Shown: piece after piece, positions 18,039-29,449 of the stretch
How the letters are laid out: the number at the start of each line of letters is the position of its first letter
Numbering within the stretch: position 1 is the stretch's first letter
Assembly (NCBI GenBank): GCA_902781095.1
Contig: CACZHW010000002.1
Span: 62,001 to 126,000, forward strand
DNA from: an uncultured Eubacteriales bacterium
GTDB lineage: Bacteria; Bacillota; Clostridia; Christensenellales; Aristaeellaceae
Direction: 5' to 3'
DNA: 64,000 bases
Translations under genes and position numbers: made by a program
The notes under the pieces: model-generated
Database searches by the model: none
Told to the model about the DNA's origin: nothing
What the model saw: the letters and a program-made list of their open reading frames with translations, nothing else

Positions 18039-18073
18039 CCCGGGAGAATCGGCGAAAAAAGTAAAAAAAGGGG

Positions 18074-18102
18074 TTGACATTCGCCGCCGGGAATGGTAGA
18101 AT
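18074..18102 (+). promoter_or_regulatory. promoter of the tRNA-Gln/tRNA-Glu unit
   Basis: TTGACA (18074-18079), 17-base spacer, TAGAAT (18097-18102), about 25 bases before the mature tRNA-Gln end. Confidence 0.88.
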
Positions 18103-18126
18103 CTCTTTCGTCAAAAGGAACTGCAT

Positions 18127-18200
18127 TGGGGAATTGTGTAATGGCAGCACCTACGACTCTGACTCGTATTGTCTAGGTTCGAATCCTAGTTCCCCAGCCA
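18127..18200 (+). tRNA. tRNA-Gln (anticodon CTG)
   Basis: A complete cloverleaf. The acceptor stem TGGGGAA/TTCCCCA has the U1-A72 pair typical of bacterial glutamine tRNAs. The anticodon stem TACGA/TCGTA holds the loop CTCTGAC (anticodon CTG). The T loop is TTCGAAT, the discriminator is G, and CCA is encoded. It reads CAG codons. Confidence 0.95.
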
Positions 18201-18203
18201 AAT

Positions 18204-18278
18204 GCCTCCATGGTCAAGCGGTTAAGACGTTGCCCTCTCAAGGCAAAATCATGGGTTCGATTCCCATTGGAGGTGCCA
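18204..18278 (+). tRNA. tRNA-Glu (anticodon CTC)
   Basis: A complete cloverleaf three bases after tRNA-Gln. The acceptor GCCTCCA pairs with TGGAGGT, ending in a G1-U72 wobble. The anticodon stem TTGCC/GGCAA holds the loop CTCTCAA (anticodon CTC, Glu), and the T loop is TTCGATT. The discriminator is G and CCA is encoded. It reads GAG codons. Confidence 0.93.
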
Positions 18279-18291
18279 ATTGACAGAAGAA

Positions 18292-18315
18292 CCCCGCCGT
18301 AAGGCGGGTTTTTTC
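18292..18315 (+). terminator. terminator of the tRNA unit
   Basis: CCCGCC pairs with GGCGGG around GTAA, followed by TTTTTT. Confidence 0.92.
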
Positions 18316-18366
18316 GTTATAGACGCCATAAAGAAAGATTAATGCCGCATTATAAGGAAAAAATGA

Positions 18367-18395
18367 TTGCCAAACCAGGCCCCGTGACGTATAAT
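18367..18395 (+). promoter_or_regulatory. promoter of ppdK
   Basis: TTGCCA (18367-18372), 17-base spacer, TATAAT (18390-18395). The leader to the start codon is about 50 bases. Confidence 0.85.
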
Positions 18396-18454
18396 ATCAT
18401 TCGTGTCACTGAACAATTATGTTATCACGAAAGAACCAAGGAGGAGAAGGCTGC

Positions 18455-21103
<2,649 letters not shown>

Positions 21104-21133
21104 TCAGCCGACTGAGATTTTCAGAGTATAAAG

Positions 21134-21170
21134 AAAAACAGAGCCTCACCGGAAGGTGGGGCTCTGTTTT
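21134..21170. terminator. bidirectional terminator between ppdK and dus
   Basis: AAAACAGAGCC...GGCTCTGTTTT surrounds the inner stem TCACC/GGTGG, with A and T runs on both sides. It can serve both convergent genes. Confidence 0.9.
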
Positions 21171-22179
21171 AGGCTTCGAAAGCGTCGCACAAATCGTCGG
21201 TGACTGCCTGGCCGGCAGGGCGGCCGTCTGTGACAAAGCCGAGCGGATCGCGGAGCGGGTACTCGTCGAAGAGCAATCGGACGGCAGCCAGATATGTTTC
21301 CAGCGACTTGGCTTTGCGGATCTGCCGGAAGGGTTTTGCGGCGCCGTGGAAATTCGCGGCGATGTATTTGCCGAGCTCACGCATGCGACCGAGTGAGGCC
21401 GGAGGCTGGAAATGCTGCATGTAATACGCGAAAAGCGCGTCGTGATAGTCGAGCAGCGCCTCCCGGGTCAGTGCGGAACCTCCGAGAACGTGCTGCGCCA
21501 GGGCCGGGTCGGAAACAAGGCCGCGCCCGATCATCGCAGCCCCGATTGCGGGATGGCTTTCGAAAAAACACAGACAGGCTTCGCTGGAAAAGAGGTCGCC
21601 GTTGTAGACGAGAGGATGGCGGCAGTGCGTCGCGATATCGTCCAGCAGTTCCGTGTGCGCCTGGCCGCCGTAGAGCTGACGGCGCGTCCGTGCGTGAAGG
21701 ATCAGTTCGGAGAGAGGATAGCCGTTCAGCAGATCCAGCAGGGGAAAGATTTCCTCCGGCCGTTCCCAGCCGAGGCGTGTTTTGACGGAGATGGGCAGGG
21801 GAGAGCGGGTGAACACGTCGTCCAGAAAAAAGGAAAGGCGGTTTAAGTCGGTCAGCATACCGGCCCCTTTGCCTTTGGCGGTGACAGTGCCGGCCGGACA
21901 CCCCATATTGAGGTTGACCTCACTCCAGCCGAGATCGTGCAGCCGCCTGACCGTATGGATGAAATAATCCGCATCCTTGGCCAGAATCTGCGGTACGACG
22001 GGAAGGCCTGCGTTTTCCTTCGGGGAGACGTCCCGCAGCTCCTTGTTTGTCAGGTTGTCCGTCTGTGTCGGGCTGATAAACGGCGTGAAGTATTTGGCGA
22101 CGCCGGTGAAACGGGCGGCGTGGATCCGCCTGAAAGGCGCATCCGTGACGCCCTGCATCGGTGCGAAATAGATCTGCAT
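21169..22179 (-). CDS. dus: tRNA-dihydrouridine synthase family protein
   Basis: A 336-residue FMN enzyme that reduces specific uridines of tRNA to dihydrouridine. It starts with the family's YFAPMQGVTDAPFR. NLNMGCPA carries the catalytic Cys94, HARTRRQLYGG binds flavin and substrate, and the C-terminal part is helical. Specificity among Dus subfamilies cannot be fixed by eye. AAAGGAG lies before ATG 22179. It is a single-gene unit transcribed divergently from purB. Confidence 0.94.
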   Translation of the reverse strand: MQIYFAPMQGVTDAPFRRIHAARFTGVAKYFTPFISPTQTDNLTNKELRDVSPKENAGLPVVPQILAKDADYFIHTVRRLHDLGWSEVNLNMGCPAGTVTAKGKGAGMLTDLNRLSFFLDDVFTRSPLPISVKTRLGWERPEEIFPLLDLLNGYPLSELILHARTRRQLYGGQAHTELLDDIATHCRHPLVYNGDLFSSEACLCFFESHPAIGAAMIGRGLVSDPALAQHVLGGSALTREALLDYHDALFAYYMQHFQPPASLGRMRELGKYIAANFHGAAKPFRQIRKAKSLETYLAAVRLLFDEYPLRDPLGFVTDGRPAGQAVTDDLCDAFEA

Positions 22180-22208
22180 GGCTACAACTCCTTTGTGGTG
22201 ACAGGAGT

Positions 22209-22236
22209 ATTATACCGGTTCTTATCCGAATTGCAA
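22209..22236 (-). promoter_or_regulatory. promoter of dus
   Basis: On the minus strand TTGCAA (22236-22231), 16 bases, TATAAT (22214-22209). It lies about 30 bases before the dus start codon and back to back with the purB promoter. Confidence 0.75.
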
Positions 22237-22248
22237 GGAAAAGCCGGC

Positions 22249-22277
22249 TTGACAAGCGGAATGCATTTTTCTAGAAT
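22249..22277 (+). promoter_or_regulatory. promoter of purB
   Basis: TTGACA (22249-22254), 17-base spacer, TAGAAT (22272-22277). The leader is about 27 bases, so no purine riboswitch fits here. Confidence 0.88.
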
Positions 22278-22310
22278 GAAGTCCGAACTTTGCAGAAGGG
22301 CGGGAGTAAA

Positions 22311-23744
22311 ATGCCACACGACAGGTACATCAGTCCGTTTTCGACCCGGTATGCGTCCGCGGAAATGCAGTATATCTTTTCTGAGGACAACAAATTCCGC
22401 ACCTGGCGCAGGCTGTGGGTTGCACTGGCGCGGGCGGAGCAGAAGCAGGGCATTGCCATCACGGATGAACAGATCGCCGAGATGGAAGCGCATGCGGAAG
22501 ATATCAATTACGAAGACGCCGAACGAAGGGAGCGCGAGGTCAGGCACGACGTCATGAGCCACGTGTACGCGTATGGGCTCCAGTGCCCAAAGGCGGCCGG
22601 CATCATTCATCTCGGTGCCACGTCGTGTTATGTCGGAGACAATACGGACATCCTCAATATGCGAAAAGCGCTGGAACTCGTGGAGCGAAAGCTGTTGAAC
22701 GTCATCAGCCTGCTTGCGGATTTTGCGGACCGGTACAAGGATTTGCCGTGTCTGGCTTACACGCATATTCAGCCGGCGCAGCTGACGACCGTCGGAAAGC
22801 GCGCCACGCTTTGGCTCAACGAGTTCTATATGGACTACGAAGAGATCCATCACAGGATCGAATCCCTGGCGCTGCTGGGCTCGAAAGGGACGACCGGAAC
22901 GCAGGCCAGCTTTCTGGAACTCTTCGGCGGCGACGCCTCAAAGGTGGACGCCGCGGAAAAGGATATTGCAGAGGCGGTTGGGATGAACCGGGTCGTGCCC
23001 GTGTCCGGGCAGACCTATTCGCGGAAAACCGATTACCAGGTCGTGTCGGCGCTGTCGGGAATCGCGCAAAGCGCCTCCAAGTTCGCCTATGACCTGCGGC
23101 TGCTGGCGAGCTTCAAGGAGATGGAGGAACCCTTTGAGAAGAAGCAAATCGGCTCATCGGCGATGCCTTACAAGCGGAACCCGATGCGTTGCGAGCGGAT
23201 CGACGCGCTTGCCCGCTACGTCATGACGGACGCCCTGAACCCGGCGCTGACGGCTTCCTGCCAGTTTTTTGAGAGAACGCTGGACGACAGCGCCAACAAG
23301 CGGATTGCGATGGCGGAGGCGTTCCTCGGGGTAGATGCGATTCTGAACATTCTGCTCAATGTGTGCGATGGGATCGTCGTTTATGAGAGCGTAATCCGCA
23401 AGCGGGTAATGGCAGAGCTTCCCTTCATGGCGACAGAGAATATCATGATGGACGCGGTAAAGCGCGGCGGGAACCGGCAGGAACTGCACGAGCGGCTGAG
23501 GCAGCATTCTCTGGATGCGGCAAGGCACATCAAGGCGGAAGGCGGGGAAAACGATCTGATCGACAGGCTGTGCGCGGATCCTGCGTTCGCCCTCCGGAAA
23601 GAAGACATGGAGGTCCTGCTGCAGCCGGAACGCTATACCGGCCGAAGTGCGGAACAGACGACGGCGTTCCTTTCGGAGATCATCCGTCCGCTGCTTCAGA
23701 AGAACGCGGACAAACTGGGCGAGCGGTATCGCCTGACTGTATAA
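22311..23744 (+). CDS. purB: adenylosuccinate lyase
   Basis: A 477-residue lyase that cleaves SAICAR in the purine pathway and adenylosuccinate in AMP synthesis, releasing fumarate. It shows the fumarase/aspartase superfamily blocks: GATSCYVGDN, AYTHIQPAQ with the conserved His, and the flexible signature loop SSAMPYKRNP with the catalytic Ser. ATG 22311 is chosen because GGGCGGGA precedes it and the family starts near MxxDRYxSPFSTRYAS. It stands alone, away from other pur genes, with its own promoter and terminator. Confidence 0.97.
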   Translation: MPHDRYISPFSTRYASAEMQYIFSEDNKFRTWRRLWVALARAEQKQGIAITDEQIAEMEAHAEDINYEDAERREREVRHDVMSHVYAYGLQCPKAAGIIHLGATSCYVGDNTDILNMRKALELVERKLLNVISLLADFADRYKDLPCLAYTHIQPAQLTTVGKRATLWLNEFYMDYEEIHHRIESLALLGSKGTTGTQASFLELFGGDASKVDAAEKDIAEAVGMNRVVPVSGQTYSRKTDYQVVSALSGIAQSASKFAYDLRLLASFKEMEEPFEKKQIGSSAMPYKRNPMRCERIDALARYVMTDALNPALTASCQFFERTLDDSANKRIAMAEAFLGVDAILNILLNVCDGIVVYESVIRKRVMAELPFMATENIMMDAVKRGGNRQELHERLRQHSLDAARHIKAEGGENDLIDRLCADPAFALRKEDMEVLLQPERYTGRSAEQTTAFLSEIIRPLLQKNADKLGERYRLTV

Positions 23745-23779
23745 AAAACGTCCGCCCGTAAGGGCGGACGAAGCTTTTT
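23743..23779. terminator. bidirectional terminator between purB and pgi
   Basis: CGTCCGCCC (23749-23757) pairs with GGGCGGACG (23762-23770). AAAAAA lies before it and a T run after it, so it can end transcripts from both sides. Confidence 0.9.
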
Positions 23780-23791
23780 GGGGCGGCGGGA

Positions 23792-25387
23792 TCAGATGTC
23801 CAGGAGATCGCTGTATGCGCGCAGCGCGTCGTCCGTGTCGTGCGCGAGGACGCGCTTGGCCAGCACCTTGCCCAGCTGTACGCCCTCCTGATCGAAGCTG
23901 TTCAGGTTCCAAAGGAAGCCCTGGAACATCACCTTGTTCTCGAAGTGGGCAAGCAGGGCGCCCAGCGCTTCCGGCGTCAGCTGGTCGCCGATGATGATGC
24001 TGGAAGGACGGCCGCCTTCGAAGTTCTTATTGGGGTCGGCGTCCTTTTTGCCGCAGGCGAAAGCCATTATCTGGGCGGCCACGTTTGCGCAAAGCTTCTT
24101 CTGGCTGGTGCTGCCCTGAATCTCAGCGTCCATGCCGGCCTGGTTGCGGCGGAAGCCCATGAACTGAAGCGGCACGATATCAGTGCCCTGGTGCAGCAAC
24201 TGATAGAACGAATGCTGTCCGTTGGTACCCGGTTCTCCGAAAATGACGGGGCCTGTCACATAATGGACAGGTTCGCCGAAGCGGTTTACGCTCTTGCCGT
24301 TGGACTCCATGTCGAGCTGCTGGAGATGGGCCGGGAAACGGGAGAGGGCCTGGGAATAAGGCAGCACGGCAGTGGCCGGCCAACCCTGGACGTTGCGTTC
24401 ATATACGCCGATCAATGCGTCCAGCATGGCCGCGTTTTTAAGCGGATCCGGATTTGTGGCAAGCTTGTCTTCTTCTGCGGCACCGTTCAGGAAGCGCGCG
24501 AAGACTTCCGGACCGAAGGCGAGGGACAGGATGACACCGCCGACACAGGAGGTCGAGGAGTAGCGCCCGCCGATGTAATCGTCCATGAAGAAAGCTGCGA
24601 GATAGTCGCTGCTCTTCGCGATGGGAGAGGTTTCGCTGGTGACAGCCACCATGTGACGGGCAGGATCGAGCCCGGCGTCCTTCAGCACATTGCGGACGAA
24701 GGTCTCATTGGTAAGCGTCTCCAGGGTCGTGCCGGATTTTGAAACCAGGACGAACAGCGTGTGCGGCAGATCGACGCTCTTGAGCACGGCAGCGGCATCG
24801 TCCGGATCGACATTGCTGATAAACCGGGCGTTCATCTTGAGGCAGCCGTTCTCCTTGGCCCAGTTTTCAAGGGCAAGGAACATGGCGCGGGGGCCGAGAT
24901 CGCTGCCGCCGATGCCGATCTGGACAACGGTGGTAAACGCTTCGCCGGTCTCGTTTGTGATGGTTTTGCCGTGAACGCCGCGCGCAAATTCTGCTGCCTT
25001 TTCCTGCTGGCTCAGATAGAAGGCCCGCTTGTCGACCCCGTCGGCCACGACAGGGCTGCCGAGCTGGCCACGGGTCAACTGGTGCAGGACGAGGCGCTTT
25101 TCGCCCGTGTTGATCACTTCGCCGTTGTACAGCGCCTCGTACTTTGCGGAAAGCTGTGCCTCTTCGGCAAGCTCTTTCAGCGCGGCCAGAACCTCGTCGT
25201 CAACGGCTTTGGCGGCATAATTGTAGGTAAGGCCGCCGCCCATCCTGACGGCGTATTTTGCGACACGTTCCTTCCCGCTCTCACCGGACATCGCCTCGGC
25301 CAGGTTGACATGGCCCTTGAGAGAGAGGAGCTTCGAATAAGCCTGCAGGGTATCCAGGTTTTTCCAGAGAATCATCGTATCCAGCAT
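23792..25387 (-). CDS. pgi: glucose-6-phosphate isomerase
   Basis: A 531-residue glycolytic enzyme that interconverts glucose 6-phosphate and fructose 6-phosphate. Family signatures are seen: the region VSKSGTTLET that binds phosphate, GGRYSSTSCVGG, and GEPGTNGQHSFYQLLHQG. Its length places it with the long, E. coli-like form and not the short ~450-residue Bacillus form. AAAGGAAAGG lies before ATG 25387. It has its own promoter, convergent with purB and divergent from the MATE gene. Confidence 0.97.
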   Translation of the reverse strand: MLDTMILWKNLDTLQAYSKLLSLKGHVNLAEAMSGESGKERVAKYAVRMGGGLTYNYAAKAVDDEVLAALKELAEEAQLSAKYEALYNGEVINTGEKRLVLHQLTRGQLGSPVVADGVDKRAFYLSQQEKAAEFARGVHGKTITNETGEAFTTVVQIGIGGSDLGPRAMFLALENWAKENGCLKMNARFISNVDPDDAAAVLKSVDLPHTLFVLVSKSGTTLETLTNETFVRNVLKDAGLDPARHMVAVTSETSPIAKSSDYLAAFFMDDYIGGRYSSTSCVGGVILSLAFGPEVFARFLNGAAEEDKLATNPDPLKNAAMLDALIGVYERNVQGWPATAVLPYSQALSRFPAHLQQLDMESNGKSVNRFGEPVHYVTGPVIFGEPGTNGQHSFYQLLHQGTDIVPLQFMGFRRNQAGMDAEIQGSTSQKKLCANVAAQIMAFACGKKDADPNKNFEGGRPSSIIIGDQLTPEALGALLAHFENKVMFQGFLWNLNSFDQEGVQLGKVLAKRVLAHDTDDALRAYSDLLDI

Positions 25388-25438
25388 CCTTTCCTTTAAA
25401 ATGTCAGTTTTTCGTATTGGATGAAACAGTCCATTCTT

Positions 25439-25466
25439 ATTATATCGGAAATCATCGTACTTTCAA
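25439..25466 (-). promoter_or_regulatory. promoter of pgi
   Basis: On the minus strand TTGAAA (25466-25461), 16 bases, TATAAT (25444-25439), about 50 bases before the start codon. Confidence 0.8.
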
Positions 25467-25523
25467 CACAAAGAGAAAAGAATTTGCGCAGAAGAAGCAA
25501 ACTATCGTCCTTTTCGGCAGACC

Positions 25524-25552
25524 TTGAAGGAAGAGCGGATTCGGACTATAAT
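25524..25552 (+). promoter_or_regulatory. promoter of the MATE-protease operon
   Basis: TTGAAG (25524-25529), 17-base spacer, TATAAT (25547-25552). It rules out the upstream ATG at 25524 as a start. Confidence 0.82.
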
Positions 25553-25589
25553 ATCGTCATATTTCGACCGGGAGATCGGGGAAGACGGA

Positions 25590-26984
25590 ATGAGCGGAAA
25601 CAGAATGACCTACAAAGACATCCTGAGAGACGCACTGCGGCTCTCTGTTCCGGTTATGCTGGAGGAAGCGCTGGGAACGGCAGTGCAGTACGTGGACTCT
25701 GCCATGGTAGGCCGGCTGGGTGCAGCTGCGTCTGCGTCAGTCGGTATGACCTCAACCGTAACCTGGTTGGTCAATTCGCCGATCTGGGCGATGGGCGTGG
25801 CGGTCATGGCGGTTATCGCGCGCAGTGAGGGGGCGGGCAATCATGACAAAGCAAAACGCGCGGCGGGGCAGGCGCTGTGGCTTGCCGTAGCAATCGGTTT
25901 GGTAATAGGTACCTTCACCTTTCTCATCAGCCCCCATCTGCCGCGTTGGATGGGAGCAGACGAGGCCCTGCACGAGGACGCGTCCGCTTACTTCAGAATC
26001 GTCTGCCTGCCGATGGTCTTCCGGGCATTTCTTTTCCTTTTTGGCTTCGTCTTCCGGGCGATGCACGAGGTTCGTCTTCCCATGCGGGTCAACATCGGTG
26101 TCAATCTGCTCAATGTCGTGCTGGACCGGCTCATGTTTTTCGGGCCGACACAAGTAACGGTTGCGGGGCACGGGATCGCCGTCCCCGGGTTTGGATGGGG
26201 CGTGCGGGGTGCAGCGGTGGCGACGGCTGTTTCCTATGCTGCCGGCGGAGCGGTGATGCTGATCGCTCTTCTTACGCATTCCTCGCTGGGAATCCGCAGA
26301 GAGCAGGTGCGTCCGGATCGCGGAATCATGAGAGAATTCCTGCGGATCGGGCTGCCGGCATCCCTGACCAGAATCGGCACCTGCCTGGGGCACGTCGTCT
26401 TCGCTTCCCAGGTTACACGGCTGGGCACGACGGCCCTTGCTGCGCATACCCTGGCGATTACGGCAGAAGAGGCTTTTTATATCCCGGGGTACGGAATGCA
26501 GACGGCGGTGGCGACGCTTTGCGGCAATGCGCTCGGCGCCGGGGACGAAAAGCGGCTGAAGGATACGGCGGTTCTGATGTCCGCGGCGAGCGCGCTCCTG
26601 ATGGCTGTTACGGGCCTCATTCTCTTCCTCGTCCCGGAACGGATGATGGCGATTTTTACAAAGGACAGCGCGGTCATCGCGCTGGGGGCGTCCGTGTTGC
26701 GCCTGGTTGCGGTTTCCGAACCCATCTACGGCATCGGCATCATCCTGGACGGAGTGTTCGACGGAATCGGGGATACGCGCACGCCGCTGCGCTGCTCGGT
26801 TTCCACGATGTGGGGCGTGCGAATCCTGTTTACGTGGATCTGCGTCAACTATCTGGGGCTTGGACTGTTTGCGGTATGGATCTGTATGGTGGCCAACAAT
26901 GTGTGCAAGACGCTTTCAGAGGCTGTCATCTTTATGTCCGGCAGTTGGAAAAAGCGTACGGGAATGATCGTAGAGGAAGCATGA
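25590..26984 (+). CDS. MATE-family efflux transporter
   Basis: A 464-residue membrane protein with twelve hydrophobic segments in two similar halves, the MATE fold. The first half begins LSVPVMLEEALGTAVQYVDSAMVG, close to the NorM/DinF pattern. The second half has the matching TALAAHTLAITAEEAFYIPGYGMQ. Such proteins export cationic drugs or metabolites in exchange for Na+ or H+. ATG 25590 is chosen because the promoter covers the earlier in-frame ATG. It overlaps the next gene by ATGA, so it is co-translated with a secreted protease-like protein. Confidence 0.93.
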   Translation: MSGNRMTYKDILRDALRLSVPVMLEEALGTAVQYVDSAMVGRLGAAASASVGMTSTVTWLVNSPIWAMGVAVMAVIARSEGAGNHDKAKRAAGQALWLAVAIGLVIGTFTFLISPHLPRWMGADEALHEDASAYFRIVCLPMVFRAFLFLFGFVFRAMHEVRLPMRVNIGVNLLNVVLDRLMFFGPTQVTVAGHGIAVPGFGWGVRGAAVATAVSYAAGGAVMLIALLTHSSLGIRREQVRPDRGIMREFLRIGLPASLTRIGTCLGHVVFASQVTRLGTTALAAHTLAITAEEAFYIPGYGMQTAVATLCGNALGAGDEKRLKDTAVLMSAASALLMAVTGLILFLVPERMMAIFTKDSAVIALGASVLRLVAVSEPIYGIGIILDGVFDGIGDTRTPLRCSVSTMWGVRILFTWICVNYLGLGLFAVWICMVANNVCKTLSEAVIFMSGSWKKRTGMIVEEA

Positions 26985-27598
26985 GGAAACGGATTGTACT
27001 GATTGCTGCCGTGATGCTTGCGGCAATTGCTTGTCTGACGGCAGCTGCAGAAACGATGAAACTGGATTCGCCGCTGTACCTGCAAAAAGACAGGCGCTGG
27101 AGGGATTGCCTGCTGAACCCGGATCACACCGGCGGAAAGACCATCGGAGAAGCGGGCTGCGCACTTTGCGTGCTGGCTATGGCGGAAAGCACACGCCTGG
27201 GTGAAGACGTTCCGCCGGACGAAATGCTGCAGCGGATTGAAATGAGCGGCGATGATCTGCACTGGCCCAATGGGTATGAGGCGCTGGCGCGCTCCAGGAA
27301 GGGATTGCTGGTCAAACAGGCCGCCCCGATCCTGACAGCCTGCCTGGACAGCGGGCGTCCGGCGCTCGTCTGCCTCTCTTCGGACACGCTGGGAACGCAC
27401 TGGGTGCTGGTCTACGGGTTCGATGGGCTGAACAGGGACGATCCACAGACGGCGCATTATCTCATCCGAGATCCGGGAACGAAGGACAGGGTCACGTTCA
27501 ACATGACGAAGGAATGGTTCCCGAAGATCAGGGTCATCCGTGCATACGAACCGGACGAGAAATTGCGGGAGCTTGCCCGCAAAGCCACAGAGGAATAA
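26981..27598 (+). CDS. secreted papain-like C39-type peptidase domain protein
   Basis: A 205-residue exported protein with a signal peptide at about residues 1-23 (AAA-ET cleavage region). The rest matches the Peptidase_C39-like fold (PF13529): EAGCALC with candidate nucleophile Cys60, GTHWVLVYG with His140, and IRDPG with Asp164. The Cys-His-Asp triad is intact, so activity is plausible. It may cut peptides, or be a bacteriocin-type or wall-associated protease; the substrate is unknown. Its ATG overlaps the MATE stop, so it depends on MATE translation. A hairpin follows the stop. Confidence 0.8.
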   Translation: MRKRIVLIAAVMLAAIACLTAAAETMKLDSPLYLQKDRRWRDCLLNPDHTGGKTIGEAGCALCVLAMAESTRLGEDVPPDEMLQRIEMSGDDLHWPNGYEALARSRKGLLVKQAAPILTACLDSGRPALVCLSSDTLGTHWVLVYGFDGLNRDDPQTAHYLIRDPGTKDRVTFNMTKEWFPKIRVIRAYEPDEKLRELARKATEE

Positions 27599-27603
27599 GA
27601 AAT

Positions 27604-27635
27604 AAGCTCACTCTCCCCGAAAGAGTGAGCTTTGT
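27604..27635 (+). terminator. terminator of the MATE-protease operon
   Basis: AAGCTCACTCT (27604-27614) pairs with AGAGTGAGCTT (27622-27632). Only TTTG follows, so the T run is short. The remaining ~165 bases up to cls hold no convincing gene. Confidence 0.7.
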
Positions 27636-27801
27636 CGTACAGAAAGGAGAAAACGGAGGATGCCGATCCAAGAGGAGGGAGGCATCGAAAAGCCCTTCTG
27701 CCAACGCTGACAAGTTAACAGAAATACAGGAGGATGGCAAGGAGAACGGGCTCTTCTTAACCGTATTTTAGCCGGTGCGGAGTTCGGCGGCCACCTGAGG
27801 C

Positions 27802-29370
27802 TCACAGAAGCGGAGCAATCAGCCGGAGCAAGGTTTCGTGCAGATGGACAGCTGCGGAAGGCCGGGCGATATAGCCGGAGGTAACTTCGCGGCTTTGGGC
27901 AAAAACATTTTCAAAGTCGCGGCGGATATCCGCCACGGCAGGGGTATCCATCATGAAAACGGCGTCCTCGAAGTGATGGTAAAGGCTTCTGTAATCCAGG
28001 TTGATGGTTCCGCACACGGCCAGTCGGTCGTCGCAGACGCACTGCTTGGCGTGACAGAATCCGGGCGTGTATTCGTAGATTCTGACGCCTGATTGCACCA
28101 GCTGTCGATAACTGGAACGCGTTACGCGGTAGGTAATCTTCTTGTCCGGGATTCCCGGCGTGACGATGCGGACGTCGACGCCGCGCTTGGCTGCAAGGGT
28201 GAAGGCGCGGACCATCTCGTCGGTGATGATGAGGTAGGGGGTCATAAACCAGCAGCAGTGCTCCGCGCTGTTCAGGATGCTCATATAGACGTTTTCACCG
28301 ACATTTTCGTTATCCAGTGGGCTGTCCCCGTAGGGCTGCACGAATCCGGGCGCGTCCAGAGGCTTCACATCCGGGAAATAGCGGGAGAAATCATGGTCGT
28401 CGAGATCGTGGCTGCGGATGGCGTTCCACATGATGAGAAACTGGTGGGTGAGGCTGCACACGGAGGGGCCTTCGAGCCTGACGCCGCTGTCCTTCCAGTA
28501 ACCGTAAGGCTGCTTCAGGTGAAAGTATTCGTCGGCAAGGTTGTATCCGCCCGTATAGCCGATGCGCCCGTCTATAACGGTCATCTTACGGTGATCGCGG
28601 TTGTTCATCAGGATGTTGGCAATCGGAAGCATGGGATTGAACACCCTGCAGCGGATGCCGTCTGACTCCATGCGTTGCACGAAATCGGTGTTGATGAAGA
28701 AAATGGAACCGATATCGTCGTAAAACAGGCGGACTTCCACGCCGGCTTTCGCGCGTTCTTTCAGGATTTCCCGGATTTCATTGAAGGCGGTAGAGTCTTC
28801 AATGGCGTAGTATTCCATAAAAATGAAACGCTCGGCGCGGGAGAGATCCTTTTTTAGAGCTTCAAAAGCCGTAAGCGCGTCCGGATGGAAGGCGACCGCT
28901 GTGTGCCTGTAGAGCGGGAAATGCGCCGAGCGGCTGATGTAGTGCGGAATGCCGGCCGCCTGCGGGTTGGAGAGAGAGACCGCTTTCAGCTGTGCTTCGT
29001 CTACGGGCAGCGAGGCGGAAAGGTCTGCCTCGGCCACGTTGAACCGGCGTTTCATCGCGACGGTGCTGCCGGTTAAACCGGTCAAAAGATAGAGGACGAC
29101 GCCCAAGGGCGGAAAAGAGATGATCAGCATCATCCACATCATTTTCATGGCAGCGTTCTCTCTGCGCCCGTAAACGACGACGGCGACGATTAATGCCGCA
29201 AAGCTGGCCAGCGTGCTCAGCCACGGCGCGCTGGTATACAGACGGGTAGCCAGAAAATAGAGCCAGAGCACTTCCAGAATAATGGCAAGGGAAGCAAAAA
29301 TAAGGCGTACGGCCCCGTTTTTTACATAAGCTTTTCGCTCCAGCGTTTTAAAATGCGTCTTTACAGTCAT
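27802..29370 (-). CDS. cls: cardiolipin synthase (phospholipase D type)
   Basis: A 522-residue membrane enzyme that joins two phosphatidylglycerols to cardiolipin and glycerol. Hydrophobic segments occur near residues 17-36, 41-60 and 75-92. Two HKD motifs follow: NRDHRKMTVIDG and CHAKQCVCDD, each with its downstream G-G/T-x-N element. ATG 29370 is chosen because AAAGG lies 8 bases upstream; the longer frames start in the promoter region. It is a single-gene unit. Confidence 0.95.
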   Translation of the reverse strand: MTVKTHFKTLERKAYVKNGAVRLIFASLAIILEVLWLYFLATRLYTSAPWLSTLASFAALIVAVVVYGRRENAAMKMMWMMLIISFPPLGVVLYLLTGLTGSTVAMKRRFNVAEADLSASLPVDEAQLKAVSLSNPQAAGIPHYISRSAHFPLYRHTAVAFHPDALTAFEALKKDLSRAERFIFMEYYAIEDSTAFNEIREILKERAKAGVEVRLFYDDIGSIFFINTDFVQRMESDGIRCRVFNPMLPIANILMNNRDHRKMTVIDGRIGYTGGYNLADEYFHLKQPYGYWKDSGVRLEGPSVCSLTHQFLIMWNAIRSHDLDDHDFSRYFPDVKPLDAPGFVQPYGDSPLDNENVGENVYMSILNSAEHCCWFMTPYLIITDEMVRAFTLAAKRGVDVRIVTPGIPDKKITYRVTRSSYRQLVQSGVRIYEYTPGFCHAKQCVCDDRLAVCGTINLDYRSLYHHFEDAVFMMDTPAVADIRRDFENVFAQSREVTSGYIARPSAAVHLHETLLRLIAPLL

Positions 29371-29421
29371 GGATAAACCTTTCTGTGCCATTCGTATGCC
29401 GGTACCGTTCCTATATGGAGA

Positions 29422-29449
29422 ATTATAGCGCAAATGCCGCGGTGTGCAA
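29422..29449 (-). promoter_or_regulatory. promoter of cls
   Basis: On the minus strand TTGCAC (29449-29444), 16 bases, TATAAT (29427-29422). It is divergent from the rimP promoter. The 335-base gap between cls and rimP holds these two promoters and one leader hairpin; no gene is evident. Confidence 0.78.

Noticed and set aside
25877..26980. long alternative plus-strand frame over the MATE gene that runs into the C39-like gene
   Set aside because: Only its last 205 residues, from ATG 26981, look like a real protein; the upstream part is an out-of-frame reading of MATE.
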